This document shows positions 1-11,196 of a DNA stretch of 64,000 nucleotides, in pieces. Origin of the DNA: Platycnemis pennipes (Eukaryota > Arthropoda > Insecta > Odonata > Platycnemididae); contig OW121857.1 of assembly GCA_933228895.1 (NCBI GenBank), positions 5,518,001 to 5,582,000 of the forward strand, in the 5' to 3' direction. Below the pieces are notes generated by a model. It saw only the letters and a program-made list of their open reading frames with translations, was not told the DNA's origin and did no database searches. The translations under genes were made by a program, and so were the position numbers. Every line of letters begins with the position of its first letter. Position 1 is the first letter of the stretch.

Positions 1-512
1 TATTGCTGAATCTGATAGTTTAAAAAAAAAAGACCCGTATTTTTCCGTTTTTTGATCCGTCAAATATTTCTCGAGTTATAAGCGGCGAAAAACTGATGTT
101 TTTAACCCTTTCGGGAAAGTGGGTGTGGTGCAACCTCTGACGTATATCGACTCCGTCCAATCACAACTGAGCCCGCGAAGCTACTTCGCCTTATCGCAAT
201 GGGGGGGGGGGGCACACAGTTGACTTTGTCAATAGGAGCGATTGCGACAGCATCTGTGCGAGCAGACCTTCCGAGAACCCCCCTCCACTCACTTCCTTTC
301 CGCTAAAAGCAGTCAAGGACGGGAGGAAAATGACGTCAATGTTATCAAAGCAGCTTTTTCAGTGGGCGTCACCTTTTGCTTATTTTAATTTTTGATTTCC
401 GAGTGAATAGTTGTGGTTAGAAGATTTATTTTTTCCCTAAAATTATTTTTGCGATTCCATCTAACAATTTCGTGTACAAATTGCGATTTCGGTTCCGAGT
501 TAACGCCCCCGT
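1..512 (+). mobile_element. T1 TIR element, copy 1, cut by window edge
   Basis: First of three copies of a short non-coding element of about 520-536 bp. The other two are at 3132-3653 (same orientation) and 53821-54356 (inverted). The left terminus lies outside the window. The right terminus has the family ending (C-rich, reverse complement GGGGGCGTTAAC here). The interior has a run of 11 G near 200-210, a CCAATCA motif, and the palindrome TGACGTCA within AAAATGACGTCAATG. No coding capacity is convincing. The family is defined from the three copies; I cannot assign a superfamily. Confidence 0.8.
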
Positions 513-741
513 TACAAGAATTAATGCAAAACATGCTGGTTGTCTCAATATAATGCGCGCTATACACGAGTGATCTTCGTATTTATTTTTAACACCCTGC
601 AATAAGTAGGTGGATAATAGGAAGTAAAGATGTGCTTGTGTTTAATTCTATTTTCGTGTTCATATCTAAAGTGTATATTTTTATCTTAATCGCAAAATGT
701 GCTTCATCAATGTCACATCTATCATTTTCGACTTCTTTCAG
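513..741. other. Unassigned AT-rich spacer
   Basis: No repeat family shared with the rest of the window was recognised. The last 20 bases form a pyrimidine-rich tract ending CTTCTTTCAG, which acts as the candidate splice acceptor of the exon that follows. Confidence 0.4.
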
Positions 742-852
742 TGTGGAACTGTGTTAATATCTTCATCACTCGACCCCCTGTATGAAAACATTGCCTTCGT
801 TCTTCAGCAGTCTTCACTCGGGCATGAGCAGGCCTTGAAGCCGCAATCGCAG
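742..852 (+). CDS. Candidate host exon, 37 codons, product unknown
   Basis: This stretch of 111 nt is open in one frame and bounded by consensus splice signals: acceptor GACTTCTTTCAG immediately before it and donor CAG|GTTAGT immediately after. Both ends are in phase 0. The peptide begins CGTVLISSSLDPLYEN and ends ALKPQSQ. It has ordinary amino-acid composition and no low complexity, unlike the shadow frames around it. I do not recognise the protein. No partner exon was found on the plus strand in this window, so it could belong to a gene whose other exons lie outside, or be a chance open frame. The frame stays open past both splice sites (697-909), which slightly weakens the case. Confidence 0.4.
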
Positions 853-925
853 GTTAGTCCACTCGTCAGTTTCTCCTTCAAGTGCGGAGTGATATCTATT
901 ACGAGATGAAGCCCCCTTCGAGAAC

Positions 926-1433
926 GGGGGTTATTTTGTAATCTCACCTTTATAGGTAATGACTCTTTTCGGGAAGGTGGGAGATCCGTTTCGCTCTCTT
1001 AATGATCGGCTCACGAACGGTTCGTGAATTGTCGAGGCTTCTGTCGGTAGCGCTATCTGCTGTTGCCGATCTCGGTGTGCTGAAGTTCTTCACGCTGTGC
1101 AAATTCCAAAAATACAATTTAAAATCGTTTGTATCTTTCTCGCTCTTGCATTTTTTCCAACTCAAGCTTCAAGTGGAAACGGTGGTGGCTCCATTTCACG
1201 TTCTTTTTTGAAGATGAGATGGGAACTAATGGCAGCCGGAGATAATGAGACGGATCAAGAGTCGAAAGATACGGATCAGAGCGGATGAATCGTCTAAAAG
1301 ACCAGCACATGACCGGCAGTTCACCGCTTGAGATCCGAAGATGGTCACGCCGCCTGGGTGGCGAAGTTTAATTACGAAAAAGTGACATTTCATGACGTAT
1401 TCTCACTAAAGTGAGATTACAAAGTAACCCCCC
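926..1433 (+). mobile_element. T2 TIR element, copy 1 (short form)
   Basis: Inverted termini of about 22 bp with one mismatch: the left end reads GGGGGTTATTTTGTAATC and the right end reads GATTACAAAGTAACCCCC. The same element occurs at 31215-32730, where it holds a hAT insertion and about 250 bp of extra internal sequence. This shorter copy preserves the empty target site of that hAT near 1288-1300. ORFs on both strands inside it are short and overlapping and are not credible genes. The superfamily is unassigned and no clear target duplication was seen. Confidence 0.75.
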
Positions 1434-1689
1434 AGAGAATGCAATGAGTCAACAAGATGGGCCAACAGCTTTCTGCAGCGTGAATTTGGGACCGCTGCTC
1501 ACTTAGCGTTCCTATGTCCCTCGATATAGGCGCTTCACCCTCCGTCGTCATCATAATCTCGTGCTTCCCATTATCCCGAGTAAATTCACCTTCGGAGGCT
1601 GACAAGTCACGATGACCCATACTCGTATTTCTCATGCGTAGAGGACACGGGAAATGGCCAATTTGGTGGGCCCGGGCCCGCCATCAGGT

Positions 1690-1858
1690 AGTGAGAGAGG
1701 TTTTCCATTAATATACCGGTCCCTATTCGGATGGGCACTTTAAGGTCAGTACTCCGTCTGATGGGTTGGACGCTAAACTGAGGCGACTATGCGACTATCG
1801 TTAAGGCTAATGCCGGCACTGGGCTTCTTTCCCCACTTTCTCCGTTTCCTGAAAATTC
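1690..1858 (+). repeat. SINE-A, degenerate body fragment
   Basis: Diverged copy of the body of the tRNA-derived SINE seen intact at 62854-63183. It retains the block around AGTACTCCGTCTGATGGG and the block GTTAAGGCTAATGCCG followed by a pyrimidine-rich end. The tRNA-like head is gone. It lies tail-to-tail with the next copy on the opposite strand. Confidence 0.6.
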
Positions 1859-1954
1859 TCACTCATATTAAATAACCTTTCACTGCCTTGAAGAGGGTTA
1901 AAAGACCTTCGCTGCCGTTTCCCTGCTACGAATAACTATGCGCTGCTTGATTGA

Positions 1955-2285
1955 TTATTCAGGGGAGGCGAACAGCAGCTGAGGTCATTTGCGCCATTTA
2001 GGATAGGTGGGTAATTGTGGGCAATGGTAGGAGTTTTCAGGAAATGGAGGAAGGGTGAAGAGAAACCCGGCGTCGGCATTAGCCTACTCTTAACGAAAGG
2101 TGCCAAGGGGACCACAGCTTAACGTCCCATCCGACGGACGTAGTACTGAACCTGAAATGGCCTCCACTAGGCACTGCAGTGGGGACCGGTTTTCCGCTGA
2201 AAAATCCGCCACTGCCGGGAATCGAACCCGGGCCCTCGGGATGGGAGGCCAGTACTCTAGTAGCCACTACACTAACCCGATCCCC
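1955..2285 (-). repeat. SINE-A, nearly full length
   Basis: tRNA-derived SINE read on the minus strand. The head is at the right end, with a B box (GGTTCGATTCC, seen as its complement near 2219-2230) and an A-box-like segment in the block around TGGCTACTAGAGTACTGG. The body includes the CCGACGCCGGGTTTCTC block, and the 3' end reads CCTCCCCTGAATAA. It is collinear with the copy at 62854-63183. Confidence 0.75.
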
Positions 2286-2669
2286 TATGATCTGCTACTA
2301 GAGGATTTGCCAAAGTACAACTTGTGTCAGCCACTGAGTCAGTGCCTTCGGCTGGATCCACATATTGTGCTCACTTGCTCTCAATCGCTGCTTTGGTACA
2401 ACCCATTTTCGCAATTCTCTTGTTAACCATTTGCAAGATAGCGATTCCAGCTTCTTTTGGTCAGTTTTTTTAACTCTCTTACTTGTATCTAGAAGCCAGC
2501 AGTGTTGCCAAATCGGGGTGTTTTCCACTAGAGATATCCGTGTGGGGTGATATTATGTCATCTAGGGGAAAGCAAATTTTCTGGATTATCCTTTGTTAAG
2601 AAATTGGCTTATTTCAAGATTTTTACCAGGAAAATAATTCTATAAGTTTATTTCTGTTTAAATTCCATC
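2286..2669. other. No recognised feature
   Basis: Single-copy-looking sequence within this window. Short overlapping ORFs on both strands are not credible. Confidence 0.3.
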
Positions 2670-3000
2670 TTGATTATCCCATTGCTGGTTACTCGGATTC
2701 CCAAATAACAGTACTCTTTCAACTCCTCAATCTTTTGTTTTCCTGGGTCAAAGTTATTCTTGACTTCTTAGCACCTACTTGACATACGATTATGCCACTG
2801 TCTACTTTCCCTTCATCTTCACATAATACATATATATCTGACGTAATACCCCGACTGACTGAATACTAAATCTCTTTCTCTCTAATGACCATTATGTCAG
2901 CGGCGAAACGAAGCATCATTATTATTCCTCCGTGGAACTAAGCCCTGAAGCCTTCCTTTTATGATTTCCGTAATGTCTTTCTCTAAGTACTCTGTTAAGT
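2670..3000 (-). pseudogene. RTE-3 LINE fragment, degenerate reverse transcriptase
   Basis: Translating the minus strand gives LRFAADIMVI, a decayed FADD motif, followed further on by EELKEYCYLGIRVTSNG. The latter matches the YLGS-type segment of the RTE-3 copy at 51880-52793. Stop codons and frameshifts interrupt the frame and the second catalytic aspartate box is altered, so it is a dead retroelement remnant. Confidence 0.6.
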
Positions 3001-3131
3001 TTACAGGAGGCAGTGGACAGTATTGTCTCCTTTCCTAATTCCTGCTTCTTTACTCCTGGGTCCAGATTTAGTCGCCTCCAACTGGATTTTATACAATCTG
3101 TGGATAACGCTTCTGTCATTATCGGCACTGC

Positions 3132-3653
3132 AATGGGGTCCTTTACCATATTTTTTTATTGCTGAATCTAATAGAGTTTATGTAATAAAAAACCCGTATT
3201 TTTCCGTTCTTTGGTCCGTCAATTATTAATTATTTTTATAAGCGGCGAAAAACTGATGTTTTTAACCCTTTCGGAAAAGTGGGCGTGGTGCAACCTCTGA
3301 CGTCCAATCACAACTGAACCCGCGAAGCTACTTCACCTTATCGCAATGTGGGACACACAGCTGACTCTGCCAATGGAAGCTGTTGCGACAGCTTCTGTGC
3401 GAGCAGACCTTCCGAGAACCCCCTCCACTCCCTTCCCTTCCCCTAAAAGCAGTCAAGGACGGGAGGAAAATGACGTCAATGTTATCAAAGCAACGTCTTT
3501 GGTGGGCGTCACCTTTTTCTTATTTTAATTTTTGATGTATGAGTGAATGGTTGTGGTTAGAAGATAAAATTTTTCACTAAAATCCTTTTTTTGTCTCCAT
3601 CTAAAGAGATCGCGTATAAAATTGCGATTTCTGTTCCGGGTAAACGCCCCCAT
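3132..3653 (+). mobile_element. T1 TIR element, copy 2
   Basis: Complete copy of the T1 family. The left terminus is AATGGGGTCCTTTACC and the right terminus complement is ATGGGGGCGTTTACCC, giving imperfect inverted ends of about 14 bp. The interior is collinear with copies at 1-512 and 53821-54356, including CCAATCA and the TGACGTCA palindrome. No convincing target duplication is visible at this locus. Confidence 0.8.
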
Positions 3654-3814
3654 TCCTTTTAGAATGCCAAGCATTGAGTTTCAATCGATATTGCCGAATT
3701 GAATTATAATTTTGAATGAAAATTGCGTTAATATATGGAAGTGCTATGAACAAATTCTACTGAAATACTCCCTATTCTTCATAGCTGACCCGAATGATAA
3801 CTCTACTCTAGGGA

Positions 3815-3870
3815 GAACTTAGTGGAAAGCTGCGTCAAACCAATCTCTGAATTACTGAATAATGATGCAA
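3815..3870 (+). repeat. RTE-3 LINE 3' end fragment
   Basis: Short match to the conserved 3' end of RTE-3 (block AAAGCTGCGTCAAACCAATC), also seen at 52793, 31196 and as complement at 6021 and 28770. Confidence 0.55.
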
Positions 3871-3884
3871 ACGATGATGTATTA

Positions 3885-4532
3885 GTTGAAGATGAAGAGA
3901 AAGTAGACAAAAGTAATGGCATACAGAAGGAGAGAAGAGGTCAAGACTAACGTTGACCCAGGAAAACTTAAGCCTGAGAATGCGAAAGAATATGGCAATC
4001 AGGGAAGCCAATCTATATATTGCGTACACATAAACGCAATGAAACAAGAAGGAAATTGCAAGTGGAATAGTTAAGGCGAAGAGTGCATACTACCAGATGG
4101 AGATTCTATGTACAGCTGGAAGTAAGGAAACAATTCGTCTGATCGCACATCTGGAGCACTCTTCCTTACGGAAGTGAGGAACGATGGCAGCATAAGAGAA
4201 GTAAATGCTGGAAGCATTTCAATTCTGGTGCAATAATAATAATGTTCAAATGGATAGTTCGAGTGAAAAACGAAGAAATCCTAAGAAGGGTTGAAGAAAG
4301 GGAAAGTCTTCAGAGAACTTTCAAAAGAAGGTGGGGTAATTTAATCGGCCAAATCTTTAAGACATGATGGCCTGATGAAGACATTCGTCGAGGGAAAAGT
4401 GTGCTGGAAGTATGGAAAGGGAAGGCCTCGTAAGTAATATAGAGCACTAGTTGTTTAGATGTGAAAAAGAAGAATTATCTGCGCATGAAGAGGCTGCTGT
4501 TAGGAGAATCGAATGCAGCCTATCGTGAAGGT
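3885..4532 (+). pseudogene. RTE-3 LINE fragment, degenerate
   Basis: Collinear at the DNA level with the 52.1-52.7 kb RTE-3 copy. It keeps the AACGTT...CAGGAAAACTT block, a diverged ATGGAGCATTCTTCCTTACGG-like segment, GAAGAAATCCTAAGAAGGGTTG, and GATGGCCTGATGAAGACATTCGTCG (parts quoted in pieces). Many indels remove any reading frame. An AATAATAATAAT run near 4231-4241 interrupts it. Confidence 0.55.
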
Positions 4533-6020
4533 AATTATTTTTTTACTAGCAATAAAGAGAGGGACCATTATCACTTCACTCCGGGATCGTGTCTATGTAA
4601 AGCTGGTCACTAAACTTCGGTTTCATGGAGCAGTTTACATCACTAAAAATAGTTGCTATAAGGTCTTAAATTAAAAATTTTTAGATATTCATCTAACCAA
4701 GTTGCTTTGGTGGAATAGCAGCCAAAAAGGAAAATGCATGCTCATGTATGTAGCAACGAAAAAACATGAATATTGTACGCCCTATTATTTGTTATTACCT
4801 GTTACATTTTTCTGCTAATCAGCTGATTTAAATAATGATCTGTCATCGAGTCGACTTTTATTTCGTGAAAAATGTATTTTACTTTTTATTATTCGATTTG
4901 AGAAATGAAACGTTTCACTTAATGCAGTTGTTAACGTTTACACCTGTTTTCAACTGATACATTGTCCTTTGATGTTTTTTTGTTTTCAATATTTGTTTAG
5001 ATGGCCTTCGAGGCCTTTATCATTATTTATGTATGTATTTGTATTTTTGCAATTAAATGGGATCCCAGGTTCTAAATAAAAGTTATTCTATTCTATTACT
5101 TTGCGAGAATATTCAATAAACAAGTAATGCATAGTCAGTTCTTTAAAGAGGCGTCGCTTGAAGGTTGCATTTACTGGATGAAGAGGAACGAAAAAGAGCA
5201 TCTAAGTTTTAATCATCAATAAAATAAGTGTTTCTACTGGTAGCTAAGATGCTAGTCAAGTATAAGTCAACGCTTTATTTGTTGACAAGCGTTAATTATG
5301 AGCTCATTTTTGGGACAAGGAATATATTTTATGTTAACGCAAATAATCGGGAACTTTCATCGGAATCATACTGAAAAACGGCTGCAGTTGTATTCTGGGG
5401 CTAGTTAGTAATAAAATAACGGTGATCGTTCATTAGAGTCTTAGTTCTTTGTGAATTGGTCGCTATCTTTTGTCATTTCCCCATTTGCAACTTTCCGACC
5501 GCATCGTTCACTTGCGTACAGATCGGATTCTAGGTCAAGGACGAAACACACGAGGATCTGGACGAAGGAACTATTAAAACCGATTCTGTTTCTTGGCCGC
5601 GTACGAGTGAATTTTATTTTATCGCCTCTTCGGAACCGAAAGGGAATTCAAGAACGAGTTTTCTCCTAATGATATACATTTGAAAAAATTGGTGTTTTTC
5701 GGAGCCAAGCTTGGCTTGCTTCTCGGTAAAGCGGCTTATGAGTCGGGATGTTTCGTCAGTGGCCAAGGGAAGTGGGATAATTATCTTGACTCAAGAGTTT
5801 AGAGAGACTGCGGGGGAATATTACGCAGAGGAGATGGGGTGAATGAAATGCCAAAATTCCATCGAGTAACTTACATTCATTTGCGTGGTTTTAACCTTCT
5901 AAGACATATTCATTTGTGCGCGTCGTGGATGAGAGTCTTATGGAAGTCCACGAATTAAAATCCGTTGAAAATAGAGATAATTAGCTTGAAGATTATGAAG
6001 ATCTTCTTGCCCGAGTGAGT
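4533..6020. other. AT-rich unassigned stretch
   Basis: No gene or family shared with the rest of the window. A segment ending near 5095 reads AAATAAAAGTTATTCTATTC and looks like the 3' end of a poly-A or TTCTA-tailed retroelement, but no coding remnant was found upstream. The ORF at 5451-5669 is isolated and unrecognised. Confidence 0.3.
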
Positions 6021-6268
6021 TCATCATCATCAAGGGTCAACAATTCTAGGATTGGTTTGACGCAGCTTTCCACTCGATTCTTCTATCGGCCAACCTCTTC
6101 ATATTAACGTAGTTCCTCTCTTTTACCTCCTTTACTACCTGTTCTATTTAACTCATACGATGCCTGCCTTTTCCATTCTTTCCGTTCACTTTTCCTTCGA
6201 CTATTGTCTTCATCAGGCCATCGTGTCTTAAGATGTGGCCGATTAAGTTGTCCCGTCTTCTTTTTATA
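6021..6268 (-). repeat. RTE-3 LINE 3' fragment
   Basis: Complement of the RTE-3 3' end. It starts with the CATCATCATC tail, then GGTTTGACGCAGC and the segment encoding the C-terminal arm of the RTE ORF. About 90 percent alike by eye to 28770-29020. It is 5'-truncated. Confidence 0.75.
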
Positions 6269-7047
6269 GTTGCGAGTTGAGTTGCGAGTGAGTTGCGTAT
6301 ACAATTAACTACAATGTAATTTTCATAAAGATATAATGCGAGATATAATTAATTTTCCACTGAGTGTACTATTTTTATGGGTATTTTACTGTATAATTAG
6401 ACAAATTTACCTTTTTATATATCCTTAGTGAAAACGGAGTATGAACCGAAAACCTAGAAGCAAGCTCTCGTGAAAAAACCTTCATTGTTTACGGTCTACT
6501 CTTGCCAAAATTTAATTATAAAGAATTCTCCGAGTCGAACCCACCCGATCCGTCGGTTTTTTTTTTTCGAAGAGAATTATTCGTTGCTGTCATAATCGCG
6601 ATGCTCTAGATTCTTTCGATCGGAAAAAAATCAATGGACGCCCATTATATCATATCGATATTCCGACCTTGCCAGTTTTATTCGGACGAAATCGTGCCGC
6701 GCGGACTACTTACCGCCATTTTGTCTTGGACGTGAGGAGCCGGTGATTGTTGGCCCACCCCAAGTCACAGTCGTGATCCCCGACTCCGTGCCCTGTGAAC
6801 GCGAAGGGCACACTAGGGCTCTCTTGAAAGCACGCCGTCTTCCCCGCCGATGTTCTTTTGTCAGCCAAAGCGGAGGGCGCCGCGAATCAACGAATGCCTT
6901 GGATTTATGGGACGATATGGAGTGGGGGCAGTTGGGTCAAGAAACAGGGTGCTTTTCATTTAGGTGCGGCAATAGCCGATTATCGAGCGCAGGAGCAGTC
7001 GATCGCGAGGATGCAAATGAAATGAAAGACAGCTAGCACCGGTTTTT

Positions 7048-7066
7048 CGCGCATGCGCAGTCAGTT
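7048..7066 (+). promoter_or_regulatory. NRF1-like palindrome next to TCAGTT initiator
   Basis: The sequence CGCGCATGCGCAG contains the 10-bp palindrome GCGCATGCGC typical of NRF1/Ewg binding sites. It is followed after one base by TCAGTT, which matches the arthropod initiator consensus. There is no TATA box and no obvious DPE. A TATA-less transcription start here is an inference. Confidence 0.25.
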
Positions 7067-7390
7067 CAGGGACTTGGAGGGTAAACAAGAAAGTAGCAAC
7101 GTCGGGAATCGTCCGGTAAAGTTCGAGTCAGCCAACCAATTCACCAATTTTGCTCGGTAAAAGGTACTGTGATTAATTTTTATTAATTTTATTCGTATGT
7201 TGATGGAATGCCATAACAGTATTTTAGGGGTTCTGATTGATAAATGCCATAGAATACCTTTCCTGTGCCTGCGTGCTTACAAAAAATATTGCTGATACTT
7301 TGTTATTGCGTTGGTTGAGGTGACTTCATGTTACGCCAACAGCTTTTCATCTGTTCGGCTCTCCTCAGAGCAGAGAGAGTCAGTCACCGG

Positions 7391-7464
7391 CAGCCGGCGA
7401 TAGAAGGCGATCCAGCTAAATCGAAAGCATCGCGGCGTGGCGATCGCCGTCTATCGCCGGCTGT
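7391..7464. repeat. Imperfect hairpin with 21-bp arms
   Basis: The arm CAGCCGGCGATAGAAGGCGA(T) at 7391-7411 pairs with 7444-7464 with one mismatch, around a loop of about 32 nt that itself contains GCGATCGC. Confidence 0.6.
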
Positions 7465-7911
7465 AGCCGTAAATCGATAGCACCCACAGGAGAGAAATAT
7501 CGCCCGTCCAGCGACAATCGATACCATGTAAATGAGACGGATATGTTTTCGCCGCGGCGTCGGTGCATTCGTGAGGTGTCGGGCCTCAAAAGGGTGTGGT
7601 TTCGGCGTATCCCGAGAGTTGGAACGGGGTGGGTGAGAAGGCGGGCGGGAAATAACTGGTTTCTGACTTCATTTGGGAGCTATTCGGAAATGGAGATTAT
7701 CTGTAGAAATTGCCGCTCCATTCTTCCCAGGCCGTCGGGAGGATGGGGGGAAAAAGATTTTAAATTCCACTTTCTTCCCCTCGCCCCACCTCCGACCAAC
7801 CTTGTCACACATCTGCCCAACTCCTAAGTGCCACAATTTGCACAGCCCAACCCATAATTACAGCCTCTCTGGGCCGCGGTAACAGCGATCGGGGTCTCAT
7901 ATCTTTCCTAC

Positions 7912-7928
7912 ACACACACACACACACA
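7912..7928. repeat. AC dinucleotide microsatellite
   Basis: About eight uninterrupted AC units in the context CTACACACAC...ACATCATCC. Confidence 0.85.
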
Positions 7929-8405
7929 TCATCCCACGGAGTGAAAAAAGTGGGAAAAAATAATCAGCCGCGAGTAAGCGGGTTGGAAATATTCATGAAT
8001 ATGCAAATGCGGGAGGTTTATCTTGTGCGTCCTGTTTGTTAGTGCTTGTGTGTGTTGTGATCCAGTTTGTGTGCATGGAGCTCTTGGAAGAGGGAAACCC
8101 GTTTCCAGCCATCCTTATTTGCTTGCCGCGGATACAGAAATGGATTTATCGCTTTTGTGGCGAGGATGCGACAGTGGATTCTCCCGTCTCCGTCCGACGC
8201 GTCGAGCGTTGACTTGTTCCCATGGAGACAAGACCCGCGCTTATCCCCCGCATTTGTGGAATGGACGGGAATCGCATCCGGTTGGAAAACGGTCTTCTGT
8301 GTTTCAAATTTTTCCACTAATTGCCGTTTCAACTGTAAAGTGCTTTTCAGAGAGGGCAAGGTTTTTCCTGGAGTTCCCACGTCAATAGCCTATCTCCCAA
8401 TATTA

Positions 8406-9147
8406 AAGGCCGTTTTACACGGTCATTGAAACTGCGCAAGTTGATGCTGATTGCGTTTGAGCAGTCGTCCGCGAAAGTCCGTGGCGTAGAAAATTGCGAG
8501 GACGCTTGCTTGGCAGCTTTACACTTTGCAACCGTCGGTGCATTATGCCAGTATTACAATATACCATTCAGTAGCGGTAATACCGTCAATGTATCGCGTA
8601 GCATCAAGATCAGTTAAGTAGCCATTAATTGGACGTGAAAGATGCGATAAATTACCACCACTTTAAAATATGTTTTAAGCCATAGTCTAAACATAATAGT
8701 GGAGACCCTAGTCCCGTATACCTAGCCCAAAATTTGCACCACGAACGAACGGATGTGGGCCAAGGTAACAGGTTCTTCCTTTACGCACGAAATTTAAACT
8801 TCCACGTGATTAATCGCCCAGCTCATCATTATTGCACTTTATTCACTACCTAAGGAGTTGAGTGCAAGCAAAAGCACCCAACTCAATCGTCAACAACCTA
8901 TTTAATTGATAGAATTCCCGTGGTAGTTCATTGCCGATATATCTGCACCACCTGGTGAGAGAAATAAACTTCAATCTTGCGCGAACGTATGTATCAGATT
9001 AGATCATGTTCTAATTTGCTCGCAAGCGTTCGCGCAGTGGCGCTGCCTGTCCTCGCAAGTCGTCGCTTAACACGACGCAATATTTCTTGCGCAAGTGTTC
9101 TCGAAACAGCCTGCGCAGTATATCAATGACCGTGGTGTAAAACGGCA
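8406..9147. mobile_element. Harbinger-like non-autonomous TIR element
   Basis: The left end reads GGCCGTTTTACACGGTCATT from 8408. The right end complement reads GCCGTTTTACACCACGGTCA with a 2-nt insertion, continuing to the shared TGCGCA block on both sides. TTA or TTAA lies at 8403-8406 and again at 9148-9151, consistent with a 3-bp TWA duplication (PIF/Harbinger) or 4-bp TTAA. The GGCC-TTTACACGG terminus is common in Harbinger MITEs. No transposase is present. Confidence 0.65.
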
Positions 9148-9329
9148 TTAACGTTCATCGCTCTTTTCCATCTCTCAAGTGTGATCTGCGATGAAGAACG
9201 TGTGACATCGGATCCGAGGAAACAAGAGAGTGGAAAATACAGACACGAGGCACAATATGGAAGTCATGCGGAAAGAGAAAATGTTACACAATTTTTTAAT
9301 TGAAGATGTTGAATTGAAGTTGATATCCT

Positions 9330-9560
9330 GGCTAAATTATTGGCCTCCCAATCCGTAGACCGGGGTGTGCTACAGCAGCTATAGACTTTTCATAGCATAC
9401 CGATCCCTACTTGAATGATGTCCAGTGTATATTTCAGGTTCGGTACTTCGTCCGTCGTATGGGATGTTGAACAGTGAACCCCATGGTGTCTATTGTTAAG
9501 AGCAGGCTAAAGCCGAGGCCGGGTTTCTCCGTGTCCTAAACAGTTCCTCCTCTGCCTCGT
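9330..9560 (+). repeat. SINE-A, degenerate
   Basis: Diverged copy retaining TTGGCCTCCCAATCCG from the head, the TACTTCGTCCGTCGTATGGG block and the GCCGAGGCCGGGTTTCTCC block. The B box is largely lost. Confidence 0.6.
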
Positions 9561-10236
9561 TACCCTCCATTTCCAAAAGGCGCATTCATAGTCGCCTTCC
9601 GCGAGTGCTGCAATATTTCTCCACTCCTCTTTCCACAGCATGAGAACGACTAATTGTCTCCAAACAGAGGGACTTCTAGGAGTGCATGCAACATTAATAA
9701 TGCATTAAAGCATTTTTCATTCGCTTGCTTGGCAGACAATGCCAATTTGAAGTCCCGGTGACGCATTTCAGTTCATTCTTTAGTAAACCTAAGTTGCATA
9801 CGTTTTTTGGGGACAAGGTCGTTTTGGAAAAACAGCGCTGGGGAAGTTAACCTTCTTATCCTAGTTTCTGATTCTCGATAATTCAAAATCATTTGGATCA
9901 GTAAGAGATATTGGAATACTTTCAGTTATCAAATAATTTCAAGGCTGAGGTTTATTTGCGCATGACAATCAAAATGGCTTGCTTGTGAGTGAGTGGAGGA
10001 AATCGTGATTATTTACAGTTAACCTTTGCTTTTACCGCATTCATATTGGATTCCGAATGACTCTGAAAGCCTCCATCTGCCCCATATTTTTCGTTCGTTG
10101 ATAGAATTATGCCCATCATTACTGTCAAAGTGGTCAAACATTGAATGGCTTCTAACCGCAGTTCACAGTGTAGTGATGGCGTAGAGGCCATCAGCAATGT
10201 GTTGAGTACAATTAGGTCTGTGTGTGCTTTTAAGTA
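9561..10236. other. No recognised feature
   Basis: No repeat, RNA gene or credible ORF recognised. Confidence 0.3.
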
Positions 10237-10436
10237 TTATTGCTCTAACCTTACTGCCTTACTTTTATACTTTATCCACGGAAGAAACTGAATCCCAAAA
10301 GAACGCAATCCTCCATGCCCGAGGCGGGAATCGAACCATGACCTTGTGGATTGACTGACCGGCGTATTGCCAAACTGTCTGCCGCGGCTGACGGCCGTCA
10401 GCACTTCTGATGGGTGCCTTTCTGGAACATGCATTT
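10237..10436 (-). repeat. SINE-D, tRNA-derived
   Basis: On the minus strand the sequence CATGGTTCGATTCCCGCC contains a perfect Pol III B box (GGTTCGATTCC). About 55-60 nt upstream is an A-box-like segment within GTCAGCCGCGGCAGACAG. The head differs from SINE-A. Downstream it runs through a short non-tRNA body ending next to LINE-A. A decayed tRNA gene is the alternative. Confidence 0.5.
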
Positions 10437-10438
10437 TT

Positions 10439-11196
10439 ACATCTACATCTACACCGCAAGCCACCTCGAGGGTGTGTGGCAGGGGGTGAAGATCACCAAG
10501 ATCACTACCGACATGCAAACAAGCAACTATAGGGACTCGTCCAACTAGATTGTTAGTATCTACAGTATTTAAGGGATTAATACATGTATCATGCACTACA
10601 GACTACACTAAAATATTTCCCCTACCTACCCATTTGCTATGCTGCCTATTCTTTTCTCTTATAGTACGGGGGAAAATGCCATTTTGAATCTATCGGTACG
10701 ACAATCTGTCTCTCTAATCTTATTTATCTGGTCGAATCTAGCATAATACGCTGGTGTTTTTAATATGTGCCTAACCTCTTCAGTAAAGCTATGCGATTGA
10801 AATTTCTCTAATAGATTTAATTTGTACTTTAACCTACGCTCTGATTATGATTCCCACCCTAATTCTTTTATTAATTCTGAAACACAACTCAACCTATCGT
10901 AACACCTTTTGACGAACCTAGCTGCTCTACGCTGCACACTGTCTAGTTCTCTGATCAACCCTAATTCATTCGGATCCCATACACTGGCTGCATACTCAAG
11001 GTGAACTAGTAAAAAGTAACATCGCTCTTTTGTCTTCTCATCACATTTCCCAAGTACTCTTTTTATAAATCCTAGCTTTCTCTTCGCTCGTCCGCATATT
11101 TCCCGGATGTGTCTTCCCCACGATAAATCTATAGTGATTGTTACACCTAAATACCTTATGGTTTCAACGCTTTCGATCTTCGTGTTATTAATTTTA
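10439..11196 (-). pseudogene. LINE-A (CR1-group), 5'-truncated copy
   Basis: The 3' end is at 10439, with the ACATCTACATCTACA tail and the CCCTGC/GCAGGG stem-loop. The minus-strand translation, across stops, gives the post-RT region IRYLGVTIT...GRHIREICGRAKRK...LEYAASVWDPNELG...ARFVKRCYDRLS...LNLLEKFQSHSF, as in the better copies at 24815 and 46871. The reverse transcriptase catalytic part is absent because of 5' truncation at about 11196, where the family continues in other copies. Confidence 0.8.

Larger units (their letters stand above)
6640..8405. other. CpG-rich unique stretch
   Basis: No transposon family of this window occurs here. CpG dinucleotides are frequent, in contrast to the AT-rich flanks, and many overlapping ORFs on both strands (for example 6743-7036 and 8023-8388) are expected from that composition. 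It holds a possible promoter (7048-7066), a 21-bp-arm hairpin (7391-7464) and an AC microsatellite (7912-7928). It could be a 5' regulatory or first-exon region of a host gene; no protein was recognised. Confidence 0.35.
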
